A stretch of 64,000 nt of DNA from assembly GCF_030813795.1 (NCBI RefSeq), contig NZ_JAUSUX010000005.1, forward strand, positions 90,205 through 154,204, in the 5' to 3' direction. Under the pieces are notes generated by a model, which did not search any database, was not told the origin of the DNA, and saw nothing but the letters and a program-made list of their open reading frames with translations. Positions 37,218 through 46,162 of this stretch are shown here, piece by piece. Every line of letters starts with the position of its first letter. Within the stretch, counting starts at the first letter, position 1. The DNA comes from Desulfofundulus luciae. GTDB lineage: Bacteria; Bacillota; Desulfotomaculia; Desulfotomaculales; Desulfovirgulaceae. Made by a program: the position numbers and the translations under genes.

Positions 37218-37721
37218 CTACCCCTCCCTAACCGGTTGTTGAAGGGCCATAAATTTTTCCCGCAACTTCTGTTCTACCACGGGGGGTACCAGGTCACGCA
37301 CACAGCCCCCGAAGTAAGCTACTTCCTTTACGGCACTGGAACTGATGAAGGAATATTCCGCCCTGGTCATGAGGAACAAGGTATCTATTGAAGGAACCAG
37401 TTTCTTGTTGGTCAGGGCCATCATAAACTCGTTTTCAAAATCTGAAATGGCCCGCAGGCCCCGGATAATTGCCTGGGCACCCAGCCTTTTCGCGTAATTT
37501 ACCGTCAGCCCATCAAAGGAATCTACCACCACGTTATAATAGGGCTGCAATACCTCCCGCAGCATTTCCAATCTTTCACTAACGGTAAAGAGCGGCTTTT
37601 TGCTGGTATTGCGGGATACCGCCACAACAAGCTGATCAAATAAACAGGCCGCCCGCTCAATTACATCAAGATGTCCATTGGTTATCGGGTCGAAACTGCC
37701 CGGATAAACCGCGATGCGCAA
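37218..37721 (-). CDS. coaD: Phosphopantetheine adenylyltransferase
   Basis: Penultimate step of coenzyme A synthesis. 167 residues, the usual size. It opens at the nucleotidyltransferase motif AVYPGSFDPITNGHLDVIE (TxGH), and the C-terminal ISSSAVKEVAYFGG matches the family ISSTxxR-like region. The frame is open to 37820, but the true start is TTG at 37721: AGAGGAGGATT is upstream and the frame before it has no coding character. It begins 4 nt after the rsmD stop. Confidence 0.93.
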   Translation of the reverse strand: MRIAVYPGSFDPITNGHLDVIERAACLFDQLVVAVSRNTSKKPLFTVSERLEMLREVLQPYYNVVVDSFDGLTVNYAKRLGAQAIIRGLRAISDFENEFMMALTNKKLVPSIDTLFLMTRAEYSFISSSAVKEVAYFGGCVRDLVPPVVEQKLREKFMALQQPVREG

Positions 37722-37725
37722 AGAT

Positions 37726-38289
37726 TTAATCCTCCTCTCCGGCAATGCCGGGCTGGTAAAATGAAAGCATGGTATCTCCCACTTGATGTTGCCGGTATTG
37801 CACCAGCCGTCCCACCTCACCGGGAAGTGCCTGCCGTTTGCTGCTTTCGGCCACTACAATGCCGCCGCGAGCAAGCAGCCCATGACGATCAATGGCCTCC
37901 AGGGTGGGCAACTCCAGGTTTTGTTCATAGGGTGGATCCAGGAAAACCACATCGAACTGCTGTCCGCTCAGTTGCCTCAAAGCCAGGAAAACGTCTTGCG
38001 CCAGCACCTCAGCCCTTTGCGCCAAGCCCACATGAACAAGGTTATCCCGGATGATTTTGACTGCCCTTTTATCCCGCTCCACAAATACTACCCGGGCGGC
38101 ACCACGGCTCAAGGCTTCGATACCCACGTTACCTGTACCGGCGTAAAGATCCAGGAAGTGAGAACCGGGAATCCGCGGGCCCATAATATTGAACAGGGAT
38201 TCTTTAACCCGGTCGGCAGTGGGTCGCCCGCTCCATCCCCGGGGAATTTTTAAACGGCTATTTTTGGCAATGCCGGCAATAACTCGCAA
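37726..38289 (-). CDS. rsmD: 16S rRNA (guanine-966-N2) methyltransferase
   Basis: SAM-dependent methylation of G966 in the 30S subunit. 187 residues. The glycine-rich SAM motif is FLDLYAGTGNVGIEALSRGA and the catalytic motif is DPPYEQ. RPTADRVKESLFNIMG is typical of the RsmD N-terminus. TTG start at 38289 with AAAGGA 10 nt upstream; the longer frame to 38325 is not supported. Together with coaD it forms the usual rsmD-coaD pair; recG lies 1.8 kb away beyond gpr and the SASP gene. Confidence 0.92.
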   Translation of the reverse strand: MRVIAGIAKNSRLKIPRGWSGRPTADRVKESLFNIMGPRIPGSHFLDLYAGTGNVGIEALSRGAARVVFVERDKRAVKIIRDNLVHVGLAQRAEVLAQDVFLALRQLSGQQFDVVFLDPPYEQNLELPTLEAIDRHGLLARGGIVVAESSKRQALPGEVGRLVQYRQHQVGDTMLSFYQPGIAGEED

Positions 38290-38447
38290 TACTGACGATT
38301 CCTTTCCTCCTGTGTCTTGACGCAAATATTATAGCACATTATACCAGAAAAATCGATCAGGCAAAATATGTAGTGTATAATCCTCCTCAAGACGGACAAT
38401 ATATAGGTGAAACTTGGAGGGATTTTAATGGAAGGGGGGCCGACGGT

Positions 38448-39422
38448 GTGCTTTTTGATCTTTTTCGTTCTTTCGGAATCAACCTTGATTTAGCGCTGGA
38501 AGCCCGGGAAATTGTGCGGGGGGAAACGGGACAGGAAATCCCCGGTGTGCAGGTGGATCGGGAAAGGTTTGAACATGGGGAAGTAACCATTGTACATATT
38601 GTCGAGAAGGCTGCCGAAACCATCATGGGTAAACCCGTGGGTACATATATTACCATCGAAGCTCCCGCGTTGAGGGAAAATCACCCGGCCGCCCATCATG
38701 AAGTAAGCCAGATTCTCGCCCGGCAACTGGAAAGATTTGTGGCCCATATTCCGGAGTATGGGAATATCTTACTGGTTGGTCTGGGGAACTGGCGCGCAAC
38801 CCCGGATGCTTTGGGACCAAAGGTTATTGAGATGAGTCTTGTAACCAGGCACCTGTATAATTACGCCCCCCAGGAATTAAAGGGCGGCATGCGTTCCGTC
38901 AGCGCCCTGGCTCCGGGAGTGCTGGGGTTAACCGGTATAGAAACGGCAGAAATAATAAAAGGGGTAGTAGAAAAAATCCGTCCGGAATTGATTATTGCCA
39001 TAGATTCCCTGGCAGCCCGCAGTGTAACCCGTATCTGCACCACCATTCAAATAGCCGACACGGGGATCAGTCCCGGCTCAGGCATTGGCAACCGCCGGGC
39101 CGGAATCAACCGGGAAAGCATGGGGGTGCCTGTAATAGCCATCGGGGTACCCACTGTGGTACATGCCGCCGTCATCAGCCAGGACACCATTAACGCCTAT
39201 TTGGAACAACTGCAAAATACGCCTGTGAATGCGGGGTTCAACCCCGCCCTGGCCCGACGGGCCATTGAACAGGTTTTAGAACCTTTCGGCGGCAACCTGA
39301 CGGTAACTCCCAAGGAAATAGACGCGTTAATTGCCACTACGGCTAAAGTTATTGCCGGAGGTATTTCCCTGGCCCTGCACCCGGGTTTAACTGAGGACGA
39401 CTACAGCTATTATCTGCATTAA
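38448..39422 (+). CDS. gpr: Spore protease (germination endopeptidase GPR)
   Basis: Degrades SASPs during spore germination; made in the forespore as a zymogen. About 324 residues. Family segments are INLDLALEAREI, TIEAPALRE, and IAIDSLAARSVTRICTTIQI. The frame is open back to 38373, but that stretch contains an extended -10-like TGTATAAT (38373 region) and no ribosome binding site. I place the start at GTG 38448, 8 nt after a G tract. A separate ATG at 38428 with TTGGAGGG has better initiation signals but is one frame away; one extra G in the G6 run (38434-38439) would join them. Start uncertain. Confidence 0.9.
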   Translation: MLFDLFRSFGINLDLALEAREIVRGETGQEIPGVQVDRERFEHGEVTIVHIVEKAAETIMGKPVGTYITIEAPALRENHPAAHHEVSQILARQLERFVAHIPEYGNILLVGLGNWRATPDALGPKVIEMSLVTRHLYNYAPQELKGGMRSVSALAPGVLGLTGIETAEIIKGVVEKIRPELIIAIDSLAARSVTRICTTIQIADTGISPGSGIGNRRAGINRESMGVPVIAIGVPTVVHAAVISQDTINAYLEQLQNTPVNAGFNPALARRAIEQVLEPFGGNLTVTPKEIDALIATTAKVIAGGISLALHPGLTEDDYSYYLH

Positions 39423-39460
39423 AAATTGAGCAAAGTTTCTGGGGCTGGGCAGTCCCTGCC

Positions 39461-39519
39461 GGGGGCCCAACCAACAGGGAACCAGATTCGACCGGCTTTC
39501 CTGCCAGTTGGGGCCCCCG
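39461..39519. repeat. Long inverted repeat between gpr and the SASP gene
   Basis: GGGGGCCCAAC and GTTGGGGCCCCC pair with one bulge, and an inner CAGGGAA/TTTCCTG extends the helix. There is no U-run. It lies between two convergent sporulation genes and may be an atypical terminator or RNA-processing structure. Confidence 0.5.
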
Positions 39520-39593
39520 AAAGGGAACTGTATAAACAACCGGTACACCGCACCAGACCCTGTGTACCCAAAGAACTCATACCTTAACCTCCG

Positions 39594-39851
39594 TTAAGGA
39601 GTGGTGCGAGCGTTGGTTACTTGAGGAGTCGGAGGCTGGGTACCGCTGGCCAGGCTTTGCTCATAGGCGGCGATCATCTTCCGGACCATGTTACCGCCAA
39701 TGGCTCCGTTCACCCGGGAAGGCAGGTCACCCATGTAACCGCTCTGGGGAACCTGGATGCCCAGCTCGGCAGCGGTTTCCCACTTGAACTGTTCCATGGC
39801 CGCGGCGGCCTGGGGAAGAATCAACTTATTCCGCTTTTGCCCTAACGCCAT
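39594..39851 (-). CDS. Small acid-soluble spore protein, alpha/beta type
   Basis: 85 residues. DNA-binding spore protein: KFKWETAAELGI-like region (EQFKWETAAELGIQVP) contains the GPR cleavage neighbourhood, and NGAIGGNMVRKMI is the conserved second DNA-contact block. The N-terminus is basic (GQKRNKL) and the C-terminus is Thr/Pro-rich. AAGGAGGTGACGACAG precedes the ATG. A sigma-G-like promoter lies at 39884-39912. It converges with gpr, whose product degrades this protein family. Confidence 0.93.
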   Translation of the reverse strand: MALGQKRNKLILPQAAAAMEQFKWETAAELGIQVPQSGYMGDLPSRVNGAIGGNMVRKMIAAYEQSLASGTQPPTPQVTNARTTP

Positions 39852-39883
39852 CTGTCGTCACCTCCTTGTCTTTAGGCTATTCT

Positions 39884-39912
39884 TATTATGGCCCTGTTGC
39901 AATTGATTATGT
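39884..39912 (-). promoter_or_regulatory. Sigma-G-like promoter of the SASP gene
   Basis: On the minus strand ACATA (39912-39908) and CATAATA (39890-39884) are 17 nt apart, close to the sigma-G consensus GMATR-N17/18-CATNNTA, and 33 nt before the SASP start. Confidence 0.55.
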
Positions 39913-40029
39913 CTAGAACATTTTACCCCGGCATGCCGCCACAGCCCCCTTAACATAAGGTCTTAAGAAAACTGTGTTACCTTGTTCTGTCTTGGTTTGG
40001 CTTTTCCCGGTCTGAATTTCAACATATTT

Positions 40030-40052
40030 TGAAAAAACCCCTGTGGGCTTTT
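40030..40052 (-). terminator. Terminator of recG
   Basis: AAAAGCCC-ACA-GGGGTTTTTT, one internal mismatch, lies directly after the recG stop on the minus strand. Confidence 0.55.
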
Positions 40053-40057
40053 ATTTT

Positions 40058-42130
40058 TTAACCGATATCCAGGTATCCCGCCTTCCCACCAAACCTCAAG
40101 CGCAACTCCCGGGCCAGGGAGCGGTGTTCGGGCGCTTTTAACTCGGGATCTTTTCTTATTAAAGCAACCGCTTCCTGCCGGGCAAGCTGTAGAGCGCGCC
40201 AGTCCCGGACCAGGTCGGCTATTTTAAACTCAGGCAGCCCCGATTGCCTGGTGCCCGTAAATTCCCCCGGCCCCCTTAACTGCAAATCTTTTTCCGCCAG
40301 GGCAAAGCCGTCGGTGGTGGAGGTCATCGCCTGTAGCCTGAAGCGGGCTTCTTCGGTTGTGCTGTCGGAAACCAGAACACAGTATGATTGGGCTTTCCCC
40401 CGCCCCACCCGCCCCCGCAGCTGGTGTAACTGGGCCAACCCGAAACGCTCGGCATCCAGAATTACCATTACCGTGGCGTTGGGTACATCCACACCAACCT
40501 CCACCACGGTGGTAGTTACCAGTACCTGGATCCGGCCCGTACGAAAGGCCTCCATCACATCTTCTTTCTCCACCGGTTTCAAGCGACCGTGGAGCAAACC
40601 CAGCCGGCACCCGGCCAGGGGGCCCCGGGAAAGTTCCTCCATCAACTCCACGGCGGCCCGCACATCAATTTTTTCTGATTCCTCCACCAGGGGACAAACC
40701 ACATAAGCCTGGTGTCCCTTTTCCACTTCCCGCCGCACCAGGCCATAAACATCCGGCAGGCGAGAAGAAGGAAGGGCATAAGTTTGTACCGGCCGCCTCC
40801 CGGGAGGCAGTTCGGAAATGGTGCTTACCTCCAGATCCCCATAGAGGGTAAGGGCCAGGGTGCGGGGAATGGGTGTGGCCGTCATGACCAGCACGTCCGG
40901 ACAATGTCCTTTATATTGTAAAATAGCCCTCTGACGCACCCCAAAGCGGTGCTGCTCGTCTATAACCACCAGGGCCAGTGACTTAAACTGCACTTCTTCT
41001 TGAATTAAGGCATGAGTACCCACCACCAGAGGTACCTCCCCGGAGGCAAGACCGGATAACAGTCTCTCCCTCTCCTTCTTTCTCAAGCTCCCTGAAAGCA
41101 GGCCAACTTTTATTCCCAGGGAAGCCAGGCTCCGGGAGAGAGTAAGGTGATGCTGTTCCGCCAGGATTTCCGTGGGTACCATTAGTGTTCCCTGCAGTCC
41201 ACTGCCCACTGCCCGGAGCAGGGCCAGGGTGCTGACCACCGTTTTGCCCGCTCCCACGTCTCCCTGCAACAACCGGTTCATGGGCCAGGGGGCATCCATG
41301 TCGGCTTTGATTTCTTCCCAGGTCCGTTGCTGAGCGGTGGTTAGGGTAAAGGGCAAACTGGAAAGAAATCCCTCCACTAAGTTCTTGTGATCGTGGTAAC
41401 GGTGCGGTTTCAACTTCCGGGTAATTTGCCTGCGCCTTAAGGCCAGGACCATCTGGAGCAAAAACAGCTCCTCAAAAATAAAGCGTTTCCTCGCCCTGAT
41501 GGCTTCCTTCTCGGTGGCCGGAAAGTGGATCTGTCGCAGGGCGCTGGAAAGCTCGGGCAGGAAAAACTTTTGCCGCACTCCCGGGGGGAGGAAGTCGTTG
41601 ATACGGGGCGTCCACTCGTCCAGGGCAAGACGCATTAAGGACCGCATGAAGCGTTGGGTTAATTGTTCCGTAAGGGGGTAAACAGGTACTATACTCTCCT
41701 GTAGGACTGGATCCTCGCCCTCTAACAATTCATAATCGGCAACCAGCAACTGGATTTCGCCAAAGCGGCGTTCAATTTTCCCCGTAACCTGTACGCGGCT
41801 GCCGGCCGTAAACAGTTTTTTTATGTAGCGCTGGTTAAACCAGACGGCAAAAAAGTGTCCCGTTGGTTCCTGCACTTTCACCCTGGTGATCCACAATCCG
41901 GTTCTGGGGTTAAGCTCGCTGACCCCTACAACTCTTCCCTGCAGGGTAACCTGTTCTCCATGGGCACAGGCGTAAGACGGCCTTACCGTGCGCTCCTGGT
42001 ATTCCCGGGGAAAGTGGTAAAGCAAATCCTTTATCGTCCTGATCCCCAATCTCTTCAGCAGGGCAAAACGGCGTGGGCCTACCATTTTCATGTATTGTAC
42101 GGGATACCGCTCAAAATCAACTTCAGCCAT
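40058..42130 (-). CDS. recG: ATP-dependent DNA helicase RecG
   Basis: Reverses stalled replication forks and processes Holliday junctions. 690 residues, normal. An N-terminal wedge/OB domain (GEQVTLQGRVVGVSELNPRTG) precedes helicase domains with Walker A QGDVGAGKTVVS, DEQHRFGV (motif II), TATPIPRTLAL and QLRGRVGRGKAQSYC (motif VI). The ATG at 42130 has no strong Shine-Dalgarno; the ATG 13 codons in is an alternative. Its promoter should lie in the short gap shared with the divergent rpmB. Confidence 0.95.
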   Translation of the reverse strand: MAEVDFERYPVQYMKMVGPRRFALLKRLGIRTIKDLLYHFPREYQERTVRPSYACAHGEQVTLQGRVVGVSELNPRTGLWITRVKVQEPTGHFFAVWFNQRYIKKLFTAGSRVQVTGKIERRFGEIQLLVADYELLEGEDPVLQESIVPVYPLTEQLTQRFMRSLMRLALDEWTPRINDFLPPGVRQKFFLPELSSALRQIHFPATEKEAIRARKRFIFEELFLLQMVLALRRRQITRKLKPHRYHDHKNLVEGFLSSLPFTLTTAQQRTWEEIKADMDAPWPMNRLLQGDVGAGKTVVSTLALLRAVGSGLQGTLMVPTEILAEQHHLTLSRSLASLGIKVGLLSGSLRKKERERLLSGLASGEVPLVVGTHALIQEEVQFKSLALVVIDEQHRFGVRQRAILQYKGHCPDVLVMTATPIPRTLALTLYGDLEVSTISELPPGRRPVQTYALPSSRLPDVYGLVRREVEKGHQAYVVCPLVEESEKIDVRAAVELMEELSRGPLAGCRLGLLHGRLKPVEKEDVMEAFRTGRIQVLVTTTVVEVGVDVPNATVMVILDAERFGLAQLHQLRGRVGRGKAQSYCVLVSDSTTEEARFRLQAMTSTTDGFALAEKDLQLRGPGEFTGTRQSGLPEFKIADLVRDWRALQLARQEAVALIRKDPELKAPEHRSLARELRLRFGGKAGYLDIG

Positions 42131-42232
42131 TGGGTTTGCCTAAAAAAGACTTCACCCCCTTTTCAACTGCTACCGTTTTGCTAAACATTTACCGACAAGA
42201 AAAATGTGGGGACCCCTTCACCCGTTCCACCC

Positions 42233-42261
42233 TTGCACGGCAGTGGTATTTTTGCTAGAAT
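42233..42261 (+). promoter_or_regulatory. Promoter of rpmB
   Basis: TTGCAC (42233-42238) and TAGAAT (42256-42261) are 17 nt apart, 35 nt before the rpmB start. Confidence 0.65.
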
Positions 42262-42295
42262 GTAAGGAGTGGTCTTGCAAAAGGAGGTGGCTCTA

Positions 42296-42487
42296 TTGGC
42301 CAGGAAATGTACTGTTTGCGGTAAAGGTGTGGTGGTTGGGATGCAGATAAGCCACTCCCACATCCGGACCAAAAGGACCTGGCAACCCAACTTACAGCGG
42401 GTAAGGGCTCTGGTCAACGGTACTCCCAGAAGGATCCTGGTGTGCACCCGCTGCCTGCGCAGCGGCAAGGTGCAAAGAGCTATCTAG
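42296..42487 (+). CDS. rpmB: 50S ribosomal protein L28 (zinc-binding form)
   Basis: 63 residues. A small basic ribosomal protein with KCTVCGKGVVVG at the N-terminus and CTRCLRSG near the C-terminus: two CxxC pairs, so this is the zinc-containing (C+) form. The middle has the typical HIRTKRTWQPNLQRVR. The start is TTG at 42296, because AAAGGAGG lies at 8 nt; the upstream extension is not coding. A hairpin terminator follows. Confidence 0.94.
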   Translation: MARKCTVCGKGVVVGMQISHSHIRTKRTWQPNLQRVRALVNGTPRRILVCTRCLRSGKVQRAI

Positions 42488-42520
42488 AAAAAGCGGCTGT
42501 CAAGCCGTTTTTTATTTTTT
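42488..42520 (+). terminator. Terminator of rpmB
   Basis: AAAAAGCGGCT-GTCA-AGCCGTTTTTTATTTTTT begins right after the rpmB stop: a stem of about 11 bp with one wobble pair and a long U-run. Confidence 0.85.
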
Positions 42521-43036
42521 GGCGAAGGCACGACGTCGTCCTCCGCTCGCTCCCTGGTTTCCGCGTAAGATGCGCACCACGGTTTGCTTCGGGCAGGCTC
42601 AGGCTCTTCCGCACGGTGAGGGCCGTCCCACGTCGCGCTCCAGCCGTTATTCTATCTACCGTTACTGTTACCAGCGCGATCCGCGCTGCCGGTTCGCTAC
42701 CCAGCACTCACCGGAAGCAACCCTCATGTACACGTGGCAAACAGTCAAATATGAATCAACGGCCTATGAAGGTCATTAGCTCCAGTGAGTGCTGGGCGCT
42801 CCCCGGTGACGGCCGTCACCCACGGCGGTATTTATGCCTTAAAAGCTCTTCTTCCGGGCAGTCCATCTCGCGTCCTCGAGAGCCGAGCCGGCCCGGTATT
42901 CCCCAAAAAGCTCTACTGGAAAGAGCAGCGTTTACTACTTGTTACATCAGTCTTAAAAAGTATAGCACTTCCGGTGAGTGCGGGTTACCTGCGCTTAAGC
43001 TGCGTTGCTCGCTTATGACCACGTCGTTGGAGAATT
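42521..43036. other. Gene-free half kilobase with inverted repeats
   Basis: Between the rpmB terminator and the end of the convergent nicotinate phosphoribosyltransferase gene no frame looks coding. CCCAGCACTCAC (42700-42711) is the exact inverse of GTGAGTGCTGGG (42785-42796), and CCGGTGAGTGCGGG near 42972 is a third, divergent copy. The CACGACGTCGTCCTC start and ACCACGTCGTTGGAG end are also partly inverted. It could be a decayed element or an unrecognised RNA. Confidence 0.45.
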
Positions 43037-44080
43037 TTAAAGGATCCTTTGCAAACGGGGATTCGGGGTAATACCGGGTATGCGCCCCCGCTTGGCAACG
43101 GGCTTCCCGTTCACTTCTTTCAAATCCATGGTCATGTCTACTGGTGAAGCACCGGATATGTAGCTGCCCACCCCGAAGGCATCCGCCCCCGCCCGGTCCA
43201 GCAACTGGATCCGCTCGGGGGTTAAACCGCCGCTGACCAGAATCTGCACATGGTTGTATCCCGCCTGATCCAACCGGGCACGCACCTCCCGGACCAGAGC
43301 GGGAGTAACCCCTCCCCGCTCGCTGGGGGTATCCAGCCTGATGGCCGCCAGATCTTTCCCCAGGGCCTGGGCAACCCGCATCGCTTCTTCGGCCTCATCC
43401 TTAAAGGTATCCACCAGCACAATCACCGGCGTACCTGCAGGCATGGCCCGCTGGTAGGCCAGGGCTACCTCCAGGGTGTCTCCCACAATGAGCATGACGG
43501 CGTGGGGCAAGGTGCCCACGGGCTCCTGACCGGCCAGTTTGGCCCCTAAAATACAACTGGCACCGTCGGCTCCCCCCACCACCGCCGCCCTTTCCATAAC
43601 CGGCGCCACCGCCGGGTGAACGTGACGGGCACCAAAGCAAATCACCCGCTTGTTGCCCGCGGCTTCCTTACACTGCCTGGCTGCCGTAGCCCAGCCGCTG
43701 GAACTGGCCAGAATACCTAGTATGGCCGTTTCATAAATACCAAACCGGTCGTAGGGGCCGTGAATACGCAGAACAACTTCCTTTTCCCCAAACCATTCCC
43801 CCTCGGGTAAGGCCCAGACTTCAACCTCCGTTCCGGCCAAAAGATTTTTTACCTCCGGCACTCCGGCCAGCACACCCTTTTTGCCTGCAAAAACTTCGGC
43901 CACTACTTCCGTACCTGCAAGCCCCATGGCCCGCAGGATTTCCCTGGTTTTGATAAAGTAAATGTCGGTGGTCCAGCCGGCAAGGATTTCATGACCGTCG
44001 GCAGAAAAAAGACGCTGTTCGGGAAGTACACGAAAATCAGCCACTTCCTTTAAGTTTTGGACTGTATGTGGCGCCTGCAC
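43037..44080 (-). CDS. pncB: Nicotinate phosphoribosyltransferase (short, archaeal-like type)
   Basis: Makes nicotinate mononucleotide from nicotinate and PRPP in NAD salvage. 347 residues, shorter than the E. coli enzyme. The type II PRTase barrel has FGARHVHPAVAPVMERAAVVGGADG (substrate region), LVDTFKDEAEEAMRVA, IRLDTPSERGG and VSGGLTPERIQLL with DAFGVGSYI at the phosphate site. It could be confused with NadC, but HPAVAP and the TDIYFIKT N-terminus favour NaPRTase. GTG start at 44080, with AAGGGGGCC before it; it starts 17 nt after ribH. Confidence 0.85.
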   Translation of the reverse strand: MQAPHTVQNLKEVADFRVLPEQRLFSADGHEILAGWTTDIYFIKTREILRAMGLAGTEVVAEVFAGKKGVLAGVPEVKNLLAGTEVEVWALPEGEWFGEKEVVLRIHGPYDRFGIYETAILGILASSSGWATAARQCKEAAGNKRVICFGARHVHPAVAPVMERAAVVGGADGASCILGAKLAGQEPVGTLPHAVMLIVGDTLEVALAYQRAMPAGTPVIVLVDTFKDEAEEAMRVAQALGKDLAAIRLDTPSERGGVTPALVREVRARLDQAGYNHVQILVSGGLTPERIQLLDRAGADAFGVGSYISGASPVDMTMDLKEVNGKPVAKRGRIPGITPNPRLQRIL

Positions 44081-44097
44081 GGTGTGGCCCCCTTTTC

Positions 44098-44565
44098 CTA
44101 GCCAAGGCTACGCATGAGATTGGCCATTTCAATGGCTCCTACCGCCGCATCCCAACCCTTGTTGCCGGCCTTGGTTCCCGCCCGTTCAATGGCCTGCTCC
44201 AGGGTATCGGCAGTTATGATGCCAAAAATTGTCGGCACCCCGGTATCCAGCCCCACTTTGGCCACGCCCTTGGCCACCTCGGCGGCCACATAATCGAAAT
44301 GGGGCGTGGCCCCGCGGATCACCGCTCCCAGGCAAATTACCGCATCAAAGCGCTGCATGGCCACCATGCGCCGGGCCACCACGGGAATTTCAAAGGCCCC
44401 GGGCACCCAGGCAATCTCAATATCCTGATCGGCAACACCATGCCGGTGCAGGGCATCCAGGGCCCCCGTCAACAGCTTGTTGGTAATAAACTCGTTAAAA
44501 CGACCCACCACCAGACCAAAGCGCAACCCCTGACCAACCAGATGTCCTTCGTATACCTTCGGCAT
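44098..44565 (-). CDS. ribH: 6,7-dimethyl-8-ribityllumazine synthase
   Basis: Joins 5-amino-6-ribitylaminouracil and dihydroxybutanone phosphate to form lumazine, the precursor of riboflavin. 155 residues. Family motifs [27 protein letters not shown] and [19 protein letters not shown] (with the catalytic His) are intact. AGAGGGGAGAAACACA precedes the ATG at 44565. Last gene of the rib operon, after an unusually long 362-nt gap behind ribBA. Confidence 0.94.
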   Translation of the reverse strand: MPKVYEGHLVGQGLRFGLVVGRFNEFITNKLLTGALDALHRHGVADQDIEIAWVPGAFEIPVVARRMVAMQRFDAVICLGAVIRGATPHFDYVAAEVAKGVAKVGLDTGVPTIFGIITADTLEQAIERAGTKAGNKGWDAAVGAIEMANLMRSLG

Positions 44566-44927
44566 TGTGTTTCTCCCCTCTATCTTTTTACTCTTTGCCC
44601 ATTACCCGGGCGGCGGTCGACGATAAGGTATAAAGCCGGGCCTGGCAGCGGCGCTTCGCTCAGGTACTCCGGGCCGGACGGTTGAGGCAGCTTTTCGGAC
44701 GGCACCAGCGGCCGGGGTTTATGGCCAGCCGCACCTCGCCTGCCCCCCTTCACCTGAAACACCCGGCCGGGTGACCGTTACCCCCAGACTGCCTGCGCCC
44801 CTTACCCGGCCCTGCGCAATTCGCTCCGCACCTTGCTGCCAGCCCGGTCCGTCGTGCCCGGCAGTCCTGGTACTGCACCTGTAAGCCGCCGGCGCTGCTC
44901 CATTGCTCCGGACTACGGCACTCTCTG
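44566..44927 (-). other. GC-rich 362-nt spacer inside the rib operon
   Basis: Neighbouring rib genes are 0-17 nt apart, but this gap is 362 nt and visibly richer in GC. No frame has a ribosome binding site with a believable product. It may be a decayed insertion or a processing or regulatory RNA. Confidence 0.5.
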
Positions 44928-46145
44928 TTAGCTGACCTCATCGGTGATATTGAGCAGGTGGCCCAGTTTCTTTCTTTTCGTCGCCAGGTAAAACCGGTTG
45001 TATTTGCTAGGACATACCTCAATGGGTATCCGGGCCACAACTTCCAGGCCATAACCCTCCAAACCGGCAATTTTCCGGGGGTTGTTGGTCAGCAAACGAA
45101 TTTTCTTGAGCCCCAGATCAGCCAGGATTTGAGCCCCAATCCCGTAATCCCGCAAATCGGGCGGAAAGCCTAAAGCCTCGTTGGCTTCCACCGTATCCTT
45201 GCCCTGATCCTGCAGCTTGTAAGCCCGGATCTTGTTTAACAGGCCAATACCCCGGCCTTCCTGCCGCATGTAGAGGAGCACCCCGACTCCTTCCTTGGCA
45301 ATCATTTGCATGGCCCGGGCAAGCTGATCCCCGCAATCGCAGCGGGTAGAACCCAGAACATCGCCGGTCAGGCACTCGGAATGGACCCGCACCAGGGGGG
45401 CCTCCACCTGGCTTAAATCCCCCTTGACCAGGGCAAGATGGCCCTTGCCATCAAGCAGGCTCTCATAGGCCACGGCAGTAAAATCACCATATTTGGTGGG
45501 CAGATGGGCGGAATCCACCCGGCGCACCAGTTTTTCCGTCCGCCGCCGGTACTTGATTAAATCGGCAATGGTAATGATTTTTAGACCGTGTTGCCGGCAA
45601 AAGGCCATTAACTCTGGTACCCGGGCCATGGTACCATCTTCTTTCATAACTTCACAAATTACCCCTGCCGGGTAAAGGCCGGCTAGGCGGGCCAGATCTA
45701 CCGCTGCCTCGGTATGTCCGGCCCGGCGCAGCACCCCTCCCTCCCGGGCACGCAAGGGGAAAATATGTCCCGGGCGGCGCAAATCTTCGGGGCGGGTAGC
45801 CGGATCTAAAATGGCTTTGATGGTCTGCGCCCGCTCGTAGGCCGAAATACCTGTGCTGGTATCTTTATGATCCACGGACACGGTAAAAGCGGTACCGTGT
45901 TTGTCGGTGTTATGGGTGACCATAAGGGGCAGATCCAGTTCGTCTGCCCGCTCATTGGTTATGGGCATGCAGATCAGCCCCCGGGCATGGGTAGCCATAA
46001 AGTTAACCGCCTCGGGAGTGACCTTTTCTGCCGCCATGATCACATCCCCTTCATTTTCCCGGTCCTCATCATCCACAACCACCACCATTTTGCCCCGGCG
46101 AATATCCTCGATGGCTTCTTCTACGGTGTTAAAACGAAATTCCAT
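44928..46145 (-). CDS. ribBA: Bifunctional DHBP synthase / GTP cyclohydrolase II
   Basis: The N-terminal RibB half forms dihydroxybutanone phosphate from ribulose-5-phosphate; the C-terminal RibA half opens GTP. 405 residues. RibB has [10 protein letters not shown] and [13 protein letters not shown]; RibA has the zinc ligands in [17 protein letters not shown] and [13 protein letters not shown]. Both active sites look complete. It begins 18 nt after ribE in the FMN-riboswitch-controlled operon. Confidence 0.96.
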   Translation of the reverse strand: MEFRFNTVEEAIEDIRRGKMVVVVDDEDRENEGDVIMAAEKVTPEAVNFMATHARGLICMPITNERADELDLPLMVTHNTDKHGTAFTVSVDHKDTSTGISAYERAQTIKAILDPATRPEDLRRPGHIFPLRAREGGVLRRAGHTEAAVDLARLAGLYPAGVICEVMKEDGTMARVPELMAFCRQHGLKIITIADLIKYRRRTEKLVRRVDSAHLPTKYGDFTAVAYESLLDGKGHLALVKGDLSQVEAPLVRVHSECLTGDVLGSTRCDCGDQLARAMQMIAKEGVGVLLYMRQEGRGIGLLNKIRAYKLQDQGKDTVEANEALGFPPDLRDYGIGAQILADLGLKKIRLLTNNPRKIAGLEGYGLEVVARIPIEVCPSKYNRFYLATKRKKLGHLLNITDEVS

Positions 46146-46162
46146 GTCCCGTCACTCCCCGT

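Noticed and set aside
43037..44080. Calling this gene nadC (quinolinate phosphoribosyltransferase)
   Set aside because: The N-terminus, HPAVAP segment and length fit the short nicotinate phosphoribosyltransferase family better; nadA/nadB are not adjacent.
44580..44762. 60-codon minus-strand frame in the rib operon spacer
   Set aside because: Pro/Arg-rich composition expected of random GC-rich DNA and no family resemblance.
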